Shown here piece by piece: positions 17,388-24,992 of a stretch of 35,828 nt of DNA (positions are counted from its first letter, which is position 1; every line of letters starts with the position of its first letter). A program made the position numbers and the translations under genes. The notes under the pieces are model-generated. The model worked only from the letters and a program-made list of their open reading frames with translations. It was not told the origin of the DNA and ran no database searches. Source of the stretch: Patulibacter sp. (GTDB lineage: Bacteria > Actinomycetota > Thermoleophilia > Solirubrobacterales > Solirubrobacteraceae); assembly GCF_030655195.1 (NCBI RefSeq), contig NZ_JAURWA010000144.1, positions 1-35,828 on the forward strand, read 5' to 3'.

Positions 17388-17398
17388 CGGATGTCCGA
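17387..17398 (-). promoter_or_regulatory. Shared upstream motif, copy 2 (TCGGACATCCGT)
   Basis: This 12-mer is identical to 15958-15969 and abuts the TTGAGT -35-like box. It lies only about 10 nt after the dnaE stop, so it belongs to the secreted-protein promoter rather than to dnaE. Confidence 0.5.
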
Positions 17399-17408
17399 GC
17401 CCCGGCCC

Positions 17409-20400
17409 TCAGGCCGCGGCGGCGACCGGCACCGGGTCGGCGACCACCGCGGGCTCGGCCGCCGGCGGCGCGCCGGCGGTGAGGGCCCCGGCGCCGAAGA
17501 GCCGCTCGAGCTCCATGCCCAGCGTCGGGCTCGGGGCCACCCGGAACTCCTGCCCCAGGCGCAGCGTCCGCGGACCCGACGTGGTGTTGATCGTCAGCAC
17601 GACGGCCGCGTCGCCGCGGTGGTCCTGCAGCAGGTGCTTCAGGCGCGACAGCGCGGAGTCGCGGACCGCCGACCCGTCGACGCGCACGAACAGCTCGGTC
17701 GGGGCGGCTGCGGCGACGCGCTCGGCGCGGCGCTCGTCCGCGGCCCCCGTGGCGGCCGCCATCTCCTTCTCCGTCGGCTCGAAGACCTTGGCCGAGTTGA
17801 CCAGGACGGTCGCGCGCTCGTCGTCCTTGAGGTCCACGCGGCCGCGGACCAGCACCACGGCGTCGGGCTGCAGGATCGGCTCGAGCTCGGGCGTCCCCTT
17901 CGGGAAGACGACGATGTCGATCGACCCGTCGGTGTCCTCGAGCACGCCGCGGAGCATGACGTCGCCCTTGCGGGTGTTGATGCGGCGGATGTCCGCCACG
18001 ATGCCGCCGACCTGGATCCACGAGTCGTGCGGCTTGGTGCGCAGGTCGGCCAGACCGCACTCGGTCTTCTTCGCCAGCGCGTCGCGCACGTCCTTGAGCG
18101 GATGGGCGGAGAGGAACAGGCCGATCGTCTCCTTCTCCATCGCCAGGAGCTCGCGCTGGTCGAACTCGACCGTCGGCACCGGCGGGTGGGTGGAGACCTT
18201 CGTGCTCGACGTGTCGGCGGTGTCGTCGCCGAAGTCGAAGATCGAGCCCTGGCCGGCCGCGGCGTCCTGCTGGACCTTCTTGCCGACCTGCTGGGCGTCG
18301 TCGACGATCGCCAGCATGCCCTTGCGGGCGTCGCCGGTCGACGCGAAGGCGCCACAGCGGATCAGCGAGTCCAGCGCCTTGCCGTTGACCGACCGGTGGT
18401 CCACGCGTTCGCAGAAGTCCCAGAGCGACGTGAACGAGCCGTCCTCGCGGGCCGCCTTGATCGCCTCGACCGCCGAATGCCCGACGCCCTTGACGGCGTC
18501 GAGGCCGAAGCGGATCGCACCGTCGTGGACGGTGAACTCGTGGTCGGACTCGTTGACGTCCGGCGGCAGCACCGGGATCCGCATCTCGTCGCAGGTGTTG
18601 AGGAAGAACGGGACCTTGTCCTTCGTCGACATCACGGAGGAGAGCAGCGCCGCCATGTACTCGGCCGGGTAGTTGGCCTTGAGCCACGCCGTCCGGTAGG
18701 AGACGAGGCCGTAGCACGCCGCGTGCGACTTGTTGAACGAGTAGTTCGCGGCGTTGAGGTTGGTCTGCCAGAGCCAGTCGACGACGCCGGCGTGCGTGCC
18801 CGACTGCAGGCAGCCCTCGCGGAAGGCCGGCTCGAGCTCGGCCATCTTGTCGAGCTTCTTCTTGCCGATCGCCTTGCGGAGGTCGTCCGCCTGACCCGGC
18901 GTGAACCCCGCCAGGTCGCGGGCGATCCGCATCGACTGCTCCTGGTAGAGGATGACGCCCTTGGTCGGGCCGATGATCGGCGCCAGCCGCGGGTCGGGGA
19001 TCGAGATCGTGTTCGGGTCGTGCTTGCCCGCCGCGTACGTCGGGATCTGGTCCATGGCGCCCGGGCGGTAGAGCGCCACGAGGGCGATCAGGTCGTCGAA
19101 CTCCGTCGGGTTGACCTGGCGCATGGCCTTGCGCATGCCCTCGGACTCGAACTGGAAGACGCCGACCGAGTCGCCGCGCGCCAGCATCTCGTAGGTCGGG
19201 CGGTCGTCCAGCGGGATCTCGGCGATGTCGATGCGCTCGCCCGAGGACCCCTCGATGATCTTCAGGGCGTCCTGGATGACGTCGAGGTTGCGCAGGCCGA
19301 GGAAGTCCATCTTCAGCAGGCCGAGCTCCTCGATCGGCCCCATTGGGAACTGCGTGACCCGCTTGTAGATCTTCTCGCCGTGCTCGTCGACGGTCTTGGA
19401 GTCCGTGATCTGGATCGGCACGAATGACGACAGGTCGCGGTCGGAGATGACGACGGCGGCGGCGTGGATGCCGGCGTTGCGGACGGTGCCCTCGAGGCCG
19501 ATGGCGACGTCGAGCACCTGCTTGGCGACGGGGTCGGAGTCGTAGGCGGCGCGCAGCTCCGTGCCCTCGGCCAGGCACTTCTCCAACGGCGGCGTCTTGC
19601 CCATGATCGGGTCGGGGATGAGCTTGGCCAGGCGGTCGCCCGTGGCGTAGTCGAAGCCCTGGACGCGCGCAGAGTCCTTCGTCGCGTTGCGCGGCAGCAT
19701 CCGGCCGAACGTGACGATCTGCGCGACGCACTCGCGGCCGTACTTGTCGGTCACGTACTTCATGACCTCCTCGCGCCCGCGGACGGAGAAGTCGATGTCG
19801 ATATCAGGCATCGACACGCGGTCCGGGTTGAGGAAGCGCTCGAACAGCAGGTCGTACTTCAGCGGGTCGAGGTCGGTGATCCCCAGCGCGTAGGAGATGA
19901 TCGACCCGGCGGCGGAGCCACGGCCCGGCCCGACGGAGATGTCGTGGTCCTTCGACCACTTGACGAAATCGTGGACGATCAGGAAGTAGGCGTCGTAGCC
20001 CATCTTGTTGATGACCGCGAGCTCCATGTCGGCGCGCTCGCGGGCGGCCGCCGGGATCGGATCGCCGTAGCGGACGCGCAGGCCGTCGAGGACCAGCTCC
20101 TGCAGGTACGCCTGCTCGTCCTCCCCCTCGGGCAGGAAGCGCGGCAGCAGCGAGCCCTCGCCCAGCGGGATGTGGACGTCGCAGCGCTCGGCGATCTCGA
20201 GCGTGGTCGGGATCGCGTCGGGCCACTCCTGGAACTGCGAGGCCATCTCCTCGGTGCTCTTGACGTAGAACTCGTTCGTCGAGAACGACATCTTCGGATT
20301 GGCCAGCGTCGACTGCGTCTGCACGCAGAGGAGCGCCTCGTGCGTGTCGTAGTCGTGCTTGTGCAGGTAGTGGACGTCGGTCGTGCCGACGAGCGGACGG

Positions 20401-20990
20401 CCCGTCTCGCGCGCGATCCGCACGATGCCCTCGTTGCACTTGTCCTGCAGGTCGATGCCGTTCTTCTGCACCTCGAAGTAGACGTTGTCCCGGCCCACCA
20501 CGTTGAACAGCTGGTCCACGTGGGCCCGGGCGCCGGCCACGTCGTCATCGGCCAGCGTCGTGCACATCCGCGACGCCAGGCAGCCGGTCAGCACGATCAG
20601 GCCGGACCCGTTCTGGCTCATCTGCTCGAGGTCGACGCACGGCTTGCCGCGGCGGATGCCCTCGGTGAAGCCCAGCGACGACAGCCGCATGAGGTTCTTG
20701 TAGCCCTCGGTGGACTGCGCGATCACCGTGAGGTGGTTCGGCTTGACCTTGTCCTTCGACGCGTGGTCGTCGACGAGGTAGAGCTCGCACCCGATGATCG
20801 GCTTGACGCCCTCCTTCTTCGCCGCCTTGTACAGCTCCACCACGCCGTTCATCACGCCGTGGTCGGTGAGGCCGATCGCGGGCTGGTCGAGCTCGGCCGC
20901 CCGCTTGACGAGCTTGCCGATGTTCGGCTGGCCGTCGAGCAGGGAGTACTCGGAGTGGACGTGCAGGTGGACGCAGGAACCGGAACTCAC
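17409..20990 (-). CDS. dnaE: DNA polymerase III alpha subunit, DnaE1 type
   Basis: The replicative polymerase (1,193 aa) has an N-terminal PHP domain, the C-family polymerase core, the helix-hairpin-helix region and an OB-fold tail. The polymerase aspartates are in PDIDIDF (D398, D400) and LLKMDFLG (D562). PHP metal ligands appear complete: H8-L-H10, D19, D43-H44, E69, H87, C137, D205-V-H207. This is the pattern of DnaE1 proteins whose PHP domain proofreads, as in mycobacteria. The C-terminus ends in an Ala/Pro/Val-rich tail. GTG at 20990 is preferred because TATCGT ends exactly 7 nt upstream; the GTG at 20999 overlaps that box. Confidence 0.96.
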   Translation of the reverse strand: MSSGSCVHLHVHSEYSLLDGQPNIGKLVKRAAELDQPAIGLTDHGVMNGVVELYKAAKKEGVKPIIGCELYLVDDHASKDKVKPNHLTVIAQSTEGYKNLMRLSSLGFTEGIRRGKPCVDLEQMSQNGSGLIVLTGCLASRMCTTLADDDVAGARAHVDQLFNVVGRDNVYFEVQKNGIDLQDKCNEGIVRIARETGRPLVGTTDVHYLHKHDYDTHEALLCVQTQSTLANPKMSFSTNEFYVKSTEEMASQFQEWPDAIPTTLEIAERCDVHIPLGEGSLLPRFLPEGEDEQAYLQELVLDGLRVRYGDPIPAAARERADMELAVINKMGYDAYFLIVHDFVKWSKDHDISVGPGRGSAAGSIISYALGITDLDPLKYDLLFERFLNPDRVSMPDIDIDFSVRGREEVMKYVTDKYGRECVAQIVTFGRMLPRNATKDSARVQGFDYATGDRLAKLIPDPIMGKTPPLEKCLAEGTELRAAYDSDPVAKQVLDVAIGLEGTVRNAGIHAAAVVISDRDLSSFVPIQITDSKTVDEHGEKIYKRVTQFPMGPIEELGLLKMDFLGLRNLDVIQDALKIIEGSSGERIDIAEIPLDDRPTYEMLARGDSVGVFQFESEGMRKAMRQVNPTEFDDLIALVALYRPGAMDQIPTYAAGKHDPNTISIPDPRLAPIIGPTKGVILYQEQSMRIARDLAGFTPGQADDLRKAIGKKKLDKMAELEPAFREGCLQSGTHAGVVDWLWQTNLNAANYSFNKSHAACYGLVSYRTAWLKANYPAEYMAALLSSVMSTKDKVPFFLNTCDEMRIPVLPPDVNESDHEFTVHDGAIRFGLDAVKGVGHSAVEAIKAAREDGSFTSLWDFCERVDHRSVNGKALDSLIRCGAFASTGDARKGMLAIVDDAQQVGKKVQQDAAAGQGSIFDFGDDTADTSSTKVSTHPPVPTVEFDQRELLAMEKETIGLFLSAHPLKDVRDALAKKTECGLADLRTKPHDSWIQVGGIVADIRRINTRKGDVMLRGVLEDTDGSIDIVVFPKGTPELEPILQPDAVVLVRGRVDLKDDERATVLVNSAKVFEPTEKEMAAATGAADERRAERVAAAAPTELFVRVDGSAVRDSALSRLKHLLQDHRGDAAVVLTINTTSGPRTLRLGQEFRVAPSPTLGMELERLFGAGALTAGAPPAAEPAVVADPVPVAAAA

Positions 20991-20997
20991 GCGCTGC

Positions 20998-21003
20998 ACG
21001 ATA
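20998..21003 (-). promoter_or_regulatory. -10 box of dnaE (TATCGT)
   Basis: TATCGT ends 7 nt before the GTG at 20990. The next upstream GTG (20999) overlaps this box, so this site helps decide the start. Confidence 0.55.
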
Positions 21004-21083
21004 GGCGGCGGACCGGACGTCGAGAGCCCTCCGGAGGGCCCCGCCGAGGACCCCCTGCAAGCGACCGGTTCGCGGCCGCGCGG

Positions 21084-21743
21084 CTACCGCTGGTCGTCCG
21101 GCGAGGGGGCCTGCGCGCGCAGGCGGGCGGCCGCGTCTTCGAGCCCGCGGATGACCTCGTCGGCGGCCTCGATGCGACCGCCGGCGAGCAGCTCGCGGGC
21201 TCCGCGGGCCAGCTCGCCCATGCGCACCGACGGATCCAGGGCCGAGCGCGGGCGGGACCCGGGCGGGACCGGCTCCCGATCCGCCAGGGCGCCGACCACG
21301 GGCCGTTCGTCCGCCGCGACGGCCAGGGCGCGGAGGGCACGCAACTCGTCGGCGAGGTCCGAGAGGCCCGTCCGGACGGCCTCCGCCAGCACCTCGCGCT
21401 CACGCGCCTCCGCGAGCAGCGCGTCGGTCGCCGCGGCGGCGCGGGCCTCCGCCAGCTCGATCTGCGCGCGGGCGACGTCGGCCAGGCCCTCCGCCCGTTC
21501 GGCCCGTGCTTCGGCGCGCTCGCGACGGAGCACCTCCTCACGGACCCGGAGCTCCAGCTCGGCGGCGCGGGCCAGTGGGCCGACGACCGGCTCGCCGCCG
21601 CGGGCGACGACCGTCGCGGTGGACACCGGCGGCTTCGACGTGCCCGGTCCGACCTCGGCGGGACCGTTCACGACGCCGACGGGACCGCCGCCCGTCACCA
21701 GGCGGCCGGGCGCGCCGCCCCACGGGGTGCCCGAGCGCGGCAC
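21084..21743 (-). CDS. Coiled-coil protein of unknown function
   Basis: A product of 219 residues from the GTG at 21743. The first 45 residues are Gly/Pro-rich. About 55-140 is a long Ala/Glu/Arg/Leu heptad region (ELELRVREEVLRRERAEARA and following) typical of a coiled coil. A Pro/Arg-rich linker leads to a helical end (MGELARGARELLAGGRIEAA). It contains no cysteine and no enzyme motif. It starts 8 nt after the 64-residue membrane protein and is probably co-transcribed and translationally coupled with it. The start is uncertain because the frame stays open upstream inside the preceding gene. Confidence 0.6.
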   Translation of the reverse strand: MPRSGTPWGGAPGRLVTGGGPVGVVNGPAEVGPGTSKPPVSTATVVARGGEPVVGPLARAAELELRVREEVLRRERAEARAERAEGLADVARAQIELAEARAAAATDALLAEAREREVLAEAVRTGLSDLADELRALRALAVAADERPVVGALADREPVPPGSRPRSALDPSVRMGELARGARELLAGGRIEAADEVIRGLEDAAARLRAQAPSPDDQR

Positions 21744-21751
21744 GCCGGGGC

Positions 21752-21946
21752 TCAGGTGCCCGAGGGCGAGCCGCCGCGGCTGCGCGTGGCGGCGTAGGCC
21801 CCGCCGCCGGCGGCGGCGATCGCCAGGACGATCGCGCCCTTCTTCGCCTTGGACCGCAGGCCGAGCCGCCGGGCGACGTACCACTTGGCCGCCTTCCAGG
21901 TGGCCCATCCCAGCAGCGTGTAGAAGCCTCGTTCGGAGCGGCGCAT
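21752..21946 (-). CDS. Small basic single-helix membrane protein
   Basis: The 64-residue protein has an aromatic, basic first half (RGFYTLLGWATWKAAKWYVA, then RRLGLRSKAKKG) followed by a membrane segment (AIVLAIAAAGGGAYAATR) and a Ser/Gly tail. The ATG at 21946 is chosen over the GTG at 21955 because TAGTGT lies exactly 7 nt upstream. It heads a two-gene unit with the coiled-coil protein. I do not recognise the family. The clean promoter, codon use and gene order argue that it is real. Confidence 0.7.
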   Translation of the reverse strand: MRRSERGFYTLLGWATWKAAKWYVARRLGLRSKAKKGAIVLAIAAAGGGAYAATRSRGGSPSGT

Positions 21947-21953
21947 CGACCGC

Positions 21954-21959
21954 ACACTA
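21954..21959 (-). promoter_or_regulatory. -10 box of the small membrane protein (TAGTGT)
   Basis: TAGTGT ends 7 nt before the ATG at 21946. It supports a leaderless transcript and the shorter start. Repeat copy C begins about 20 nt upstream. Confidence 0.55.
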
Positions 21960-21980
21960 GCCGACGACGGAACGTCCTCC

Positions 21981-22052
21981 GGGTGCGCCGAGCCCCGACG
22001 ACGTCCGACGCGTCCCCGACCCGGGACGCTCGGGGCGGGGCCCGGTCCGTTC
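21981..22052 (-). repeat. Dispersed 3'-end element, copy C (after argG)
   Basis: This copy shares GGGTG-CCGAGCC, the GTCCGACGCG core and GACGCTCGGGGCGGGGCCCGG with the others and lies 2 nt after the argG stop. The inner stem is weaker here (CCCGGGACGCTCGGG), but CCGAGC and GCTCGG arms remain. Confidence 0.7.
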
Positions 22053-22054
22053 CC

Positions 22055-23401
22055 TCAGGACTCGGTGCCGGTCCCGGTGTCGATCTTGCCGTTGGCCAGC
22101 TGCCACGCCAGACGGGACTGCAGCGACCACAGCTCGATGAAGCCCGGGGAGGCGTCCTGCGCGAACAGGCCGCCGGAGTGGGAGAACGACGCGAGCGTGG
22201 CGTCGTAGACCGCGTTGGGCGACTCGCGGGTGACGACGCGGGCGGAGCCCTTGTAGAGCTTCATGCCGATCGTGCCCGTCACCCGCAGGTTGACGTGCTC
22301 GATGTAGGCCTGGATGTCGGTGCGCAGCGGCTCCCACCAGAGGCCGGCGTACACGAGGTAGGCCCACTTCTGGTCCAGGCCCGGCTTGAACTGGTTCTGG
22401 TGGATCGTGCCGACGAGCCGCTCGAGCTCCTTGTGCGCCGGCAGGATGATCGCGGCGGCCGGGATCTCGTAGATGTCGCGGACCTTCAGGCCGACGATGC
22501 GGTCCTCGATGTGGTCGAGGATGCCGACGCCGTGCTTGCATCCCAGCTCCGCGACGCGCTCGAGCAGCGGCACGATCTCGAGCCGCTCCCCGTCCAGCGC
22601 GACCGGGACGCCGGCCTCGAAGGTGATGTTGACGGTCTCGGACTGGTCCGGCGCGTCCTCCGGGCGCGTGACGAGCTGGAAGACGTCGTCCTCCGGCGCG
22701 TGCCCGAGGTCCTCGATCCAGCGGCCCTCGGACGAGCGGCCCCAGAGGTTGTCGTCGATGGAGTACGGCGCGGGCTGGCCGGCCGGCGCGTTCTTGACCG
22801 GGATGTTGTGCTCGCGGGCGTAGGCGAGCTCCTCGTCGCGACCCATGGCCCAGGAGCGGACGGGCGCGATGACCTTGAGCTCGGGCGCGAGCGTGGCGAT
22901 CGTCGCCTCGATGCGGACCTGGTCGTTGCCCTTGCCGGTGCAGCCGTGGGCGATCGTGTCGCAGCCGTGCTCCCGGGCGTACTCGCAGGCGAGCTTGGCG
23001 ATCAGCGGACGACCGAGCGACGTGAACGCCGGGTAGCCGTCGCCGTAGTTCACGTTGGCCTTGATCGCCGGGATCAGGTACTCGTCCGCGAACTCCTGGC
23101 GGGCGTCGTGGACGATCGCCTCGACCGCGCCGAGCGTGCGGGCCTTGCCGGTGACCTCGTCGTAGTCCTCGCCGGGCTGGCCGAGCTCGATCGTCAGCGC
23201 GACGACCTGGGCCTGGTACTCGTCCTGGATCCACTTGAGCATGACGCTCGTGTCGAGACCGCCCGAGTACAGGAGGAGGACCTTGCGGACCTCGTCCTTG
23301 TCGGCGAGGTAGGAGGCCACGCGCGTGCGGCCCGGGTCCGCCACCCGTCGCACTTCCGTGCGCTCTGCGGAGGAGTCGGGCGTGGCAGGCTGGTCGCTCA
23401 T
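22055..23401 (-). CDS. argG: Argininosuccinate synthase
   Basis: ArgG (448 aa) joins citrulline and aspartate with ATP in the seventh step of arginine synthesis. The ATP-pyrophosphatase loop is SGGLDTS (46-52). GCTGKGNDQVR, LLERVAELGCKHGVGILDHIEDR and the tetramer-forming C-terminal region match the family. The domain normally begins almost at residue 1, but here about 38 polar residues precede VRKVLLLYSGG. A TACCCT box 10 nt upstream of the ATG at 23401 suggests that this extension is really made. It is separated from argJBD by about 4 kb. A copy of the dispersed repeat follows the stop. Confidence 0.96.
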   Translation of the reverse strand: MSDQPATPDSSAERTEVRRVADPGRTRVASYLADKDEVRKVLLLYSGGLDTSVMLKWIQDEYQAQVVALTIELGQPGEDYDEVTGKARTLGAVEAIVHDARQEFADEYLIPAIKANVNYGDGYPAFTSLGRPLIAKLACEYAREHGCDTIAHGCTGKGNDQVRIEATIATLAPELKVIAPVRSWAMGRDEELAYAREHNIPVKNAPAGQPAPYSIDDNLWGRSSEGRWIEDLGHAPEDDVFQLVTRPEDAPDQSETVNITFEAGVPVALDGERLEIVPLLERVAELGCKHGVGILDHIEDRIVGLKVRDIYEIPAAAIILPAHKELERLVGTIHQNQFKPGLDQKWAYLVYAGLWWEPLRTDIQAYIEHVNLRVTGTIGMKLYKGSARVVTRESPNAVYDATLASFSHSGGLFAQDASPGFIELWSLQSRLAWQLANGKIDTGTGTES

Positions 23402-23411
23402 ACGAGGTGGG

Positions 23412-23417
23412 AGGGTA
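23412..23417 (-). promoter_or_regulatory. -10 box of argG (TACCCT)
   Basis: TACCCT ends 10 nt before the ATG at 23401, allowing a leader of only a few bases. Confidence 0.45.
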
Positions 23418-23548
23418 CCGGCGGACGACGGCCTCCGGACTGCGCCTCCGTCGGGCCCCGTGACGCGCCCGCCGGAGGACGCCGGCCGTGCCCGCCCCGG
23501 CTCCGCGGAAGGCGTCCGGCCCGCCGCACCCGCGCCCCCGGCCGCTCC

Positions 23549-24892
23549 TCAGTCGTCGTCCTCCGCGAGGCACCCGAGCACCCGCAGCCGGCGGATCCGG
23601 CCGTCGCCGACGTCCTCGATGCGGACCGCGCTGCCGAAGAGCCGGTGCTCGTCGCCGACGTCGGGCAGCCGCCCCAGGGTCTCCAGCAGATGCCCGCCGA
23701 CCGTCGCCTCGTGGAAGTCCTGCGCGCCGGTCGGCTCGCGCCCGGCGGCCTCGAGACGGACGAGCAGGTCGTGCATGCCGGCCTCGCCGTCGACGACCAG
23801 GTCCTCGCCGTCGACCACCACGAGATGCGCCGCGTCGTGGTCGAACTCGTCCTCGATCTCGCCGACCAGCTCCTCGATCACGTCCTCGAGGGTGACCAGG
23901 CCGACGGCGGTGCCGTGCTCGTCCACGGCGATCGCCAGGTGCTGCCGGGTGCGGCGCATCTCGCGGAGCGCGACCCCGACGAACGTGGCGTCCCCGACCC
24001 GGACGACGGGCCGGGCCAGGTCGGTCAGGACGGAGCCGTCGTCGCGCAGCAGGGCCGCGAGCAGGTCCTTGGCGTGGACCACGCCCTCGACCTCGTCCAG
24101 GCCGGCGCCGTCGGGGCAGAGCGGCAGGCGCGTCACGCCCGTCTCGACGGCGACCTCCGCGGCCTCGGCGACGGTCAGCCCGTCGCTGGCGACGATCGCC
24201 TTGCGGCGCGGCACCATGACCTCCCGGACGCGGCGGTCGTCGAACTCGAAGACGTTCTCGGTCAGCCGGCGCTCGACGCGGTTGATCTCGCCGCCCTCGT
24301 CGGACTCCCGCACGATCTGCAGCAGCTCGCGCTGGCTGAACGGGGACGAGCCCGCCTCGCTCGCGGGCGGGATCCCGAACGGCTTGAGCAGCAGGTTGCC
24401 CATGCCGTTGAAGAGCTGCACGATCGGCCGCGTCAGCAGGAAGAAGATCCGCAGCGGCGGGATCACGGCCAGCACGATGCGGTCCGTGCGGGCGATCGCC
24501 GCGCTCTTCGGCGCCAGCTCGCCGACGACGACGTGGAGCATGGTGATCAACGCGAAGGCCAGGATGCTGGCCAGGCCGATGCTGCCGATGCGCGCGCCCT
24601 CCCCCAGCACGGGTTCCAGCAGCTCGTGCAGCGCGGACTCCCCGAACGCGCCGAGGCCCAGCGAGGCGATGGTGATGCCCAGCTGGCAGGCCGCGAGGTA
24701 CGAGTCGATGTGCTGGACGGCGTGCTGCACCGAGCCGGCCCCTGGCCGACCGTCGGCGACCCAGTCCTCGATCTGGCTGCTGCGGACCCGCGCGATCGCG
24801 AACTCCCCGGCGACGAAGAACCCGTTGAGCAGGACGAGGAGGAGGGTGCCCGCGAGCTCGATCGCGACGGTCCCTCCTGAGGCGAGCGGCAT
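23549..24892 (-). CDS. CNNM/CBS/CorC-domain membrane protein (hemolysin C-type)
   Basis: A 447-residue protein of the TlyC/CorC/YhdP group. It has an N-terminal CNNM (DUF21) membrane domain of about 190 residues starting AIELAGTLLLVLLNGFFVAGEF, a pair of CBS domains (about 200-335; MVPRRKAIVASDGLTVAEAAE, DEHGTAVGLVTLEDVIEELVG) and a C-terminal CorC_HlyC domain ending RIRRLRVLG and an acidic tail. Relatives are tied to Mg2+ or Co2+ efflux and tolerance; the hemolysin name is historical. The ATG at 24892 is supported by TACCGT 8 nt upstream. It is divergent from the esterase gene. Confidence 0.92.
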   Translation of the reverse strand: MPLASGGTVAIELAGTLLLVLLNGFFVAGEFAIARVRSSQIEDWVADGRPGAGSVQHAVQHIDSYLAACQLGITIASLGLGAFGESALHELLEPVLGEGARIGSIGLASILAFALITMLHVVVGELAPKSAAIARTDRIVLAVIPPLRIFFLLTRPIVQLFNGMGNLLLKPFGIPPASEAGSSPFSQRELLQIVRESDEGGEINRVERRLTENVFEFDDRRVREVMVPRRKAIVASDGLTVAEAAEVAVETGVTRLPLCPDGAGLDEVEGVVHAKDLLAALLRDDGSVLTDLARPVVRVGDATFVGVALREMRRTRQHLAIAVDEHGTAVGLVTLEDVIEELVGEIEDEFDHDAAHLVVVDGEDLVVDGEAGMHDLLVRLEAAGREPTGAQDFHEATVGGHLLETLGRLPDVGDEHRLFGSAVRIEDVGDGRIRRLRVLGCLAEDDD

Positions 24893-24900
24893 GAGCCATG

Positions 24901-24906
24901 ACGGTA
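24901..24906 (-). promoter_or_regulatory. -10 box of the CNNM/CBS gene (TACCGT)
   Basis: TACCGT ends 8 nt before the ATG at 24892, consistent with the leaderless pattern. Confidence 0.5.
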
Positions 24907-24992
24907 GCGGCCGCGCGGGCCGCCCCCCGGTGCACGCGGGCCCCGGGGTGTCCTGGCCGCGCCCTGCGGGCGGACCCAGCAGACTCCGGGGC

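Noticed and set aside
17337-19427. A 696-codon + frame opposite dnaE
   Set aside because: It is antisense to the polymerase catalytic region and has biased Arg/Asp/Val composition with no recognisable domain.
20991-20999. GTG at 20999 as the dnaE start
   Set aside because: It overlaps the TATCGT box; GTG 20990 has the 7-nt spacing seen at other genes. The difference is only three residues.
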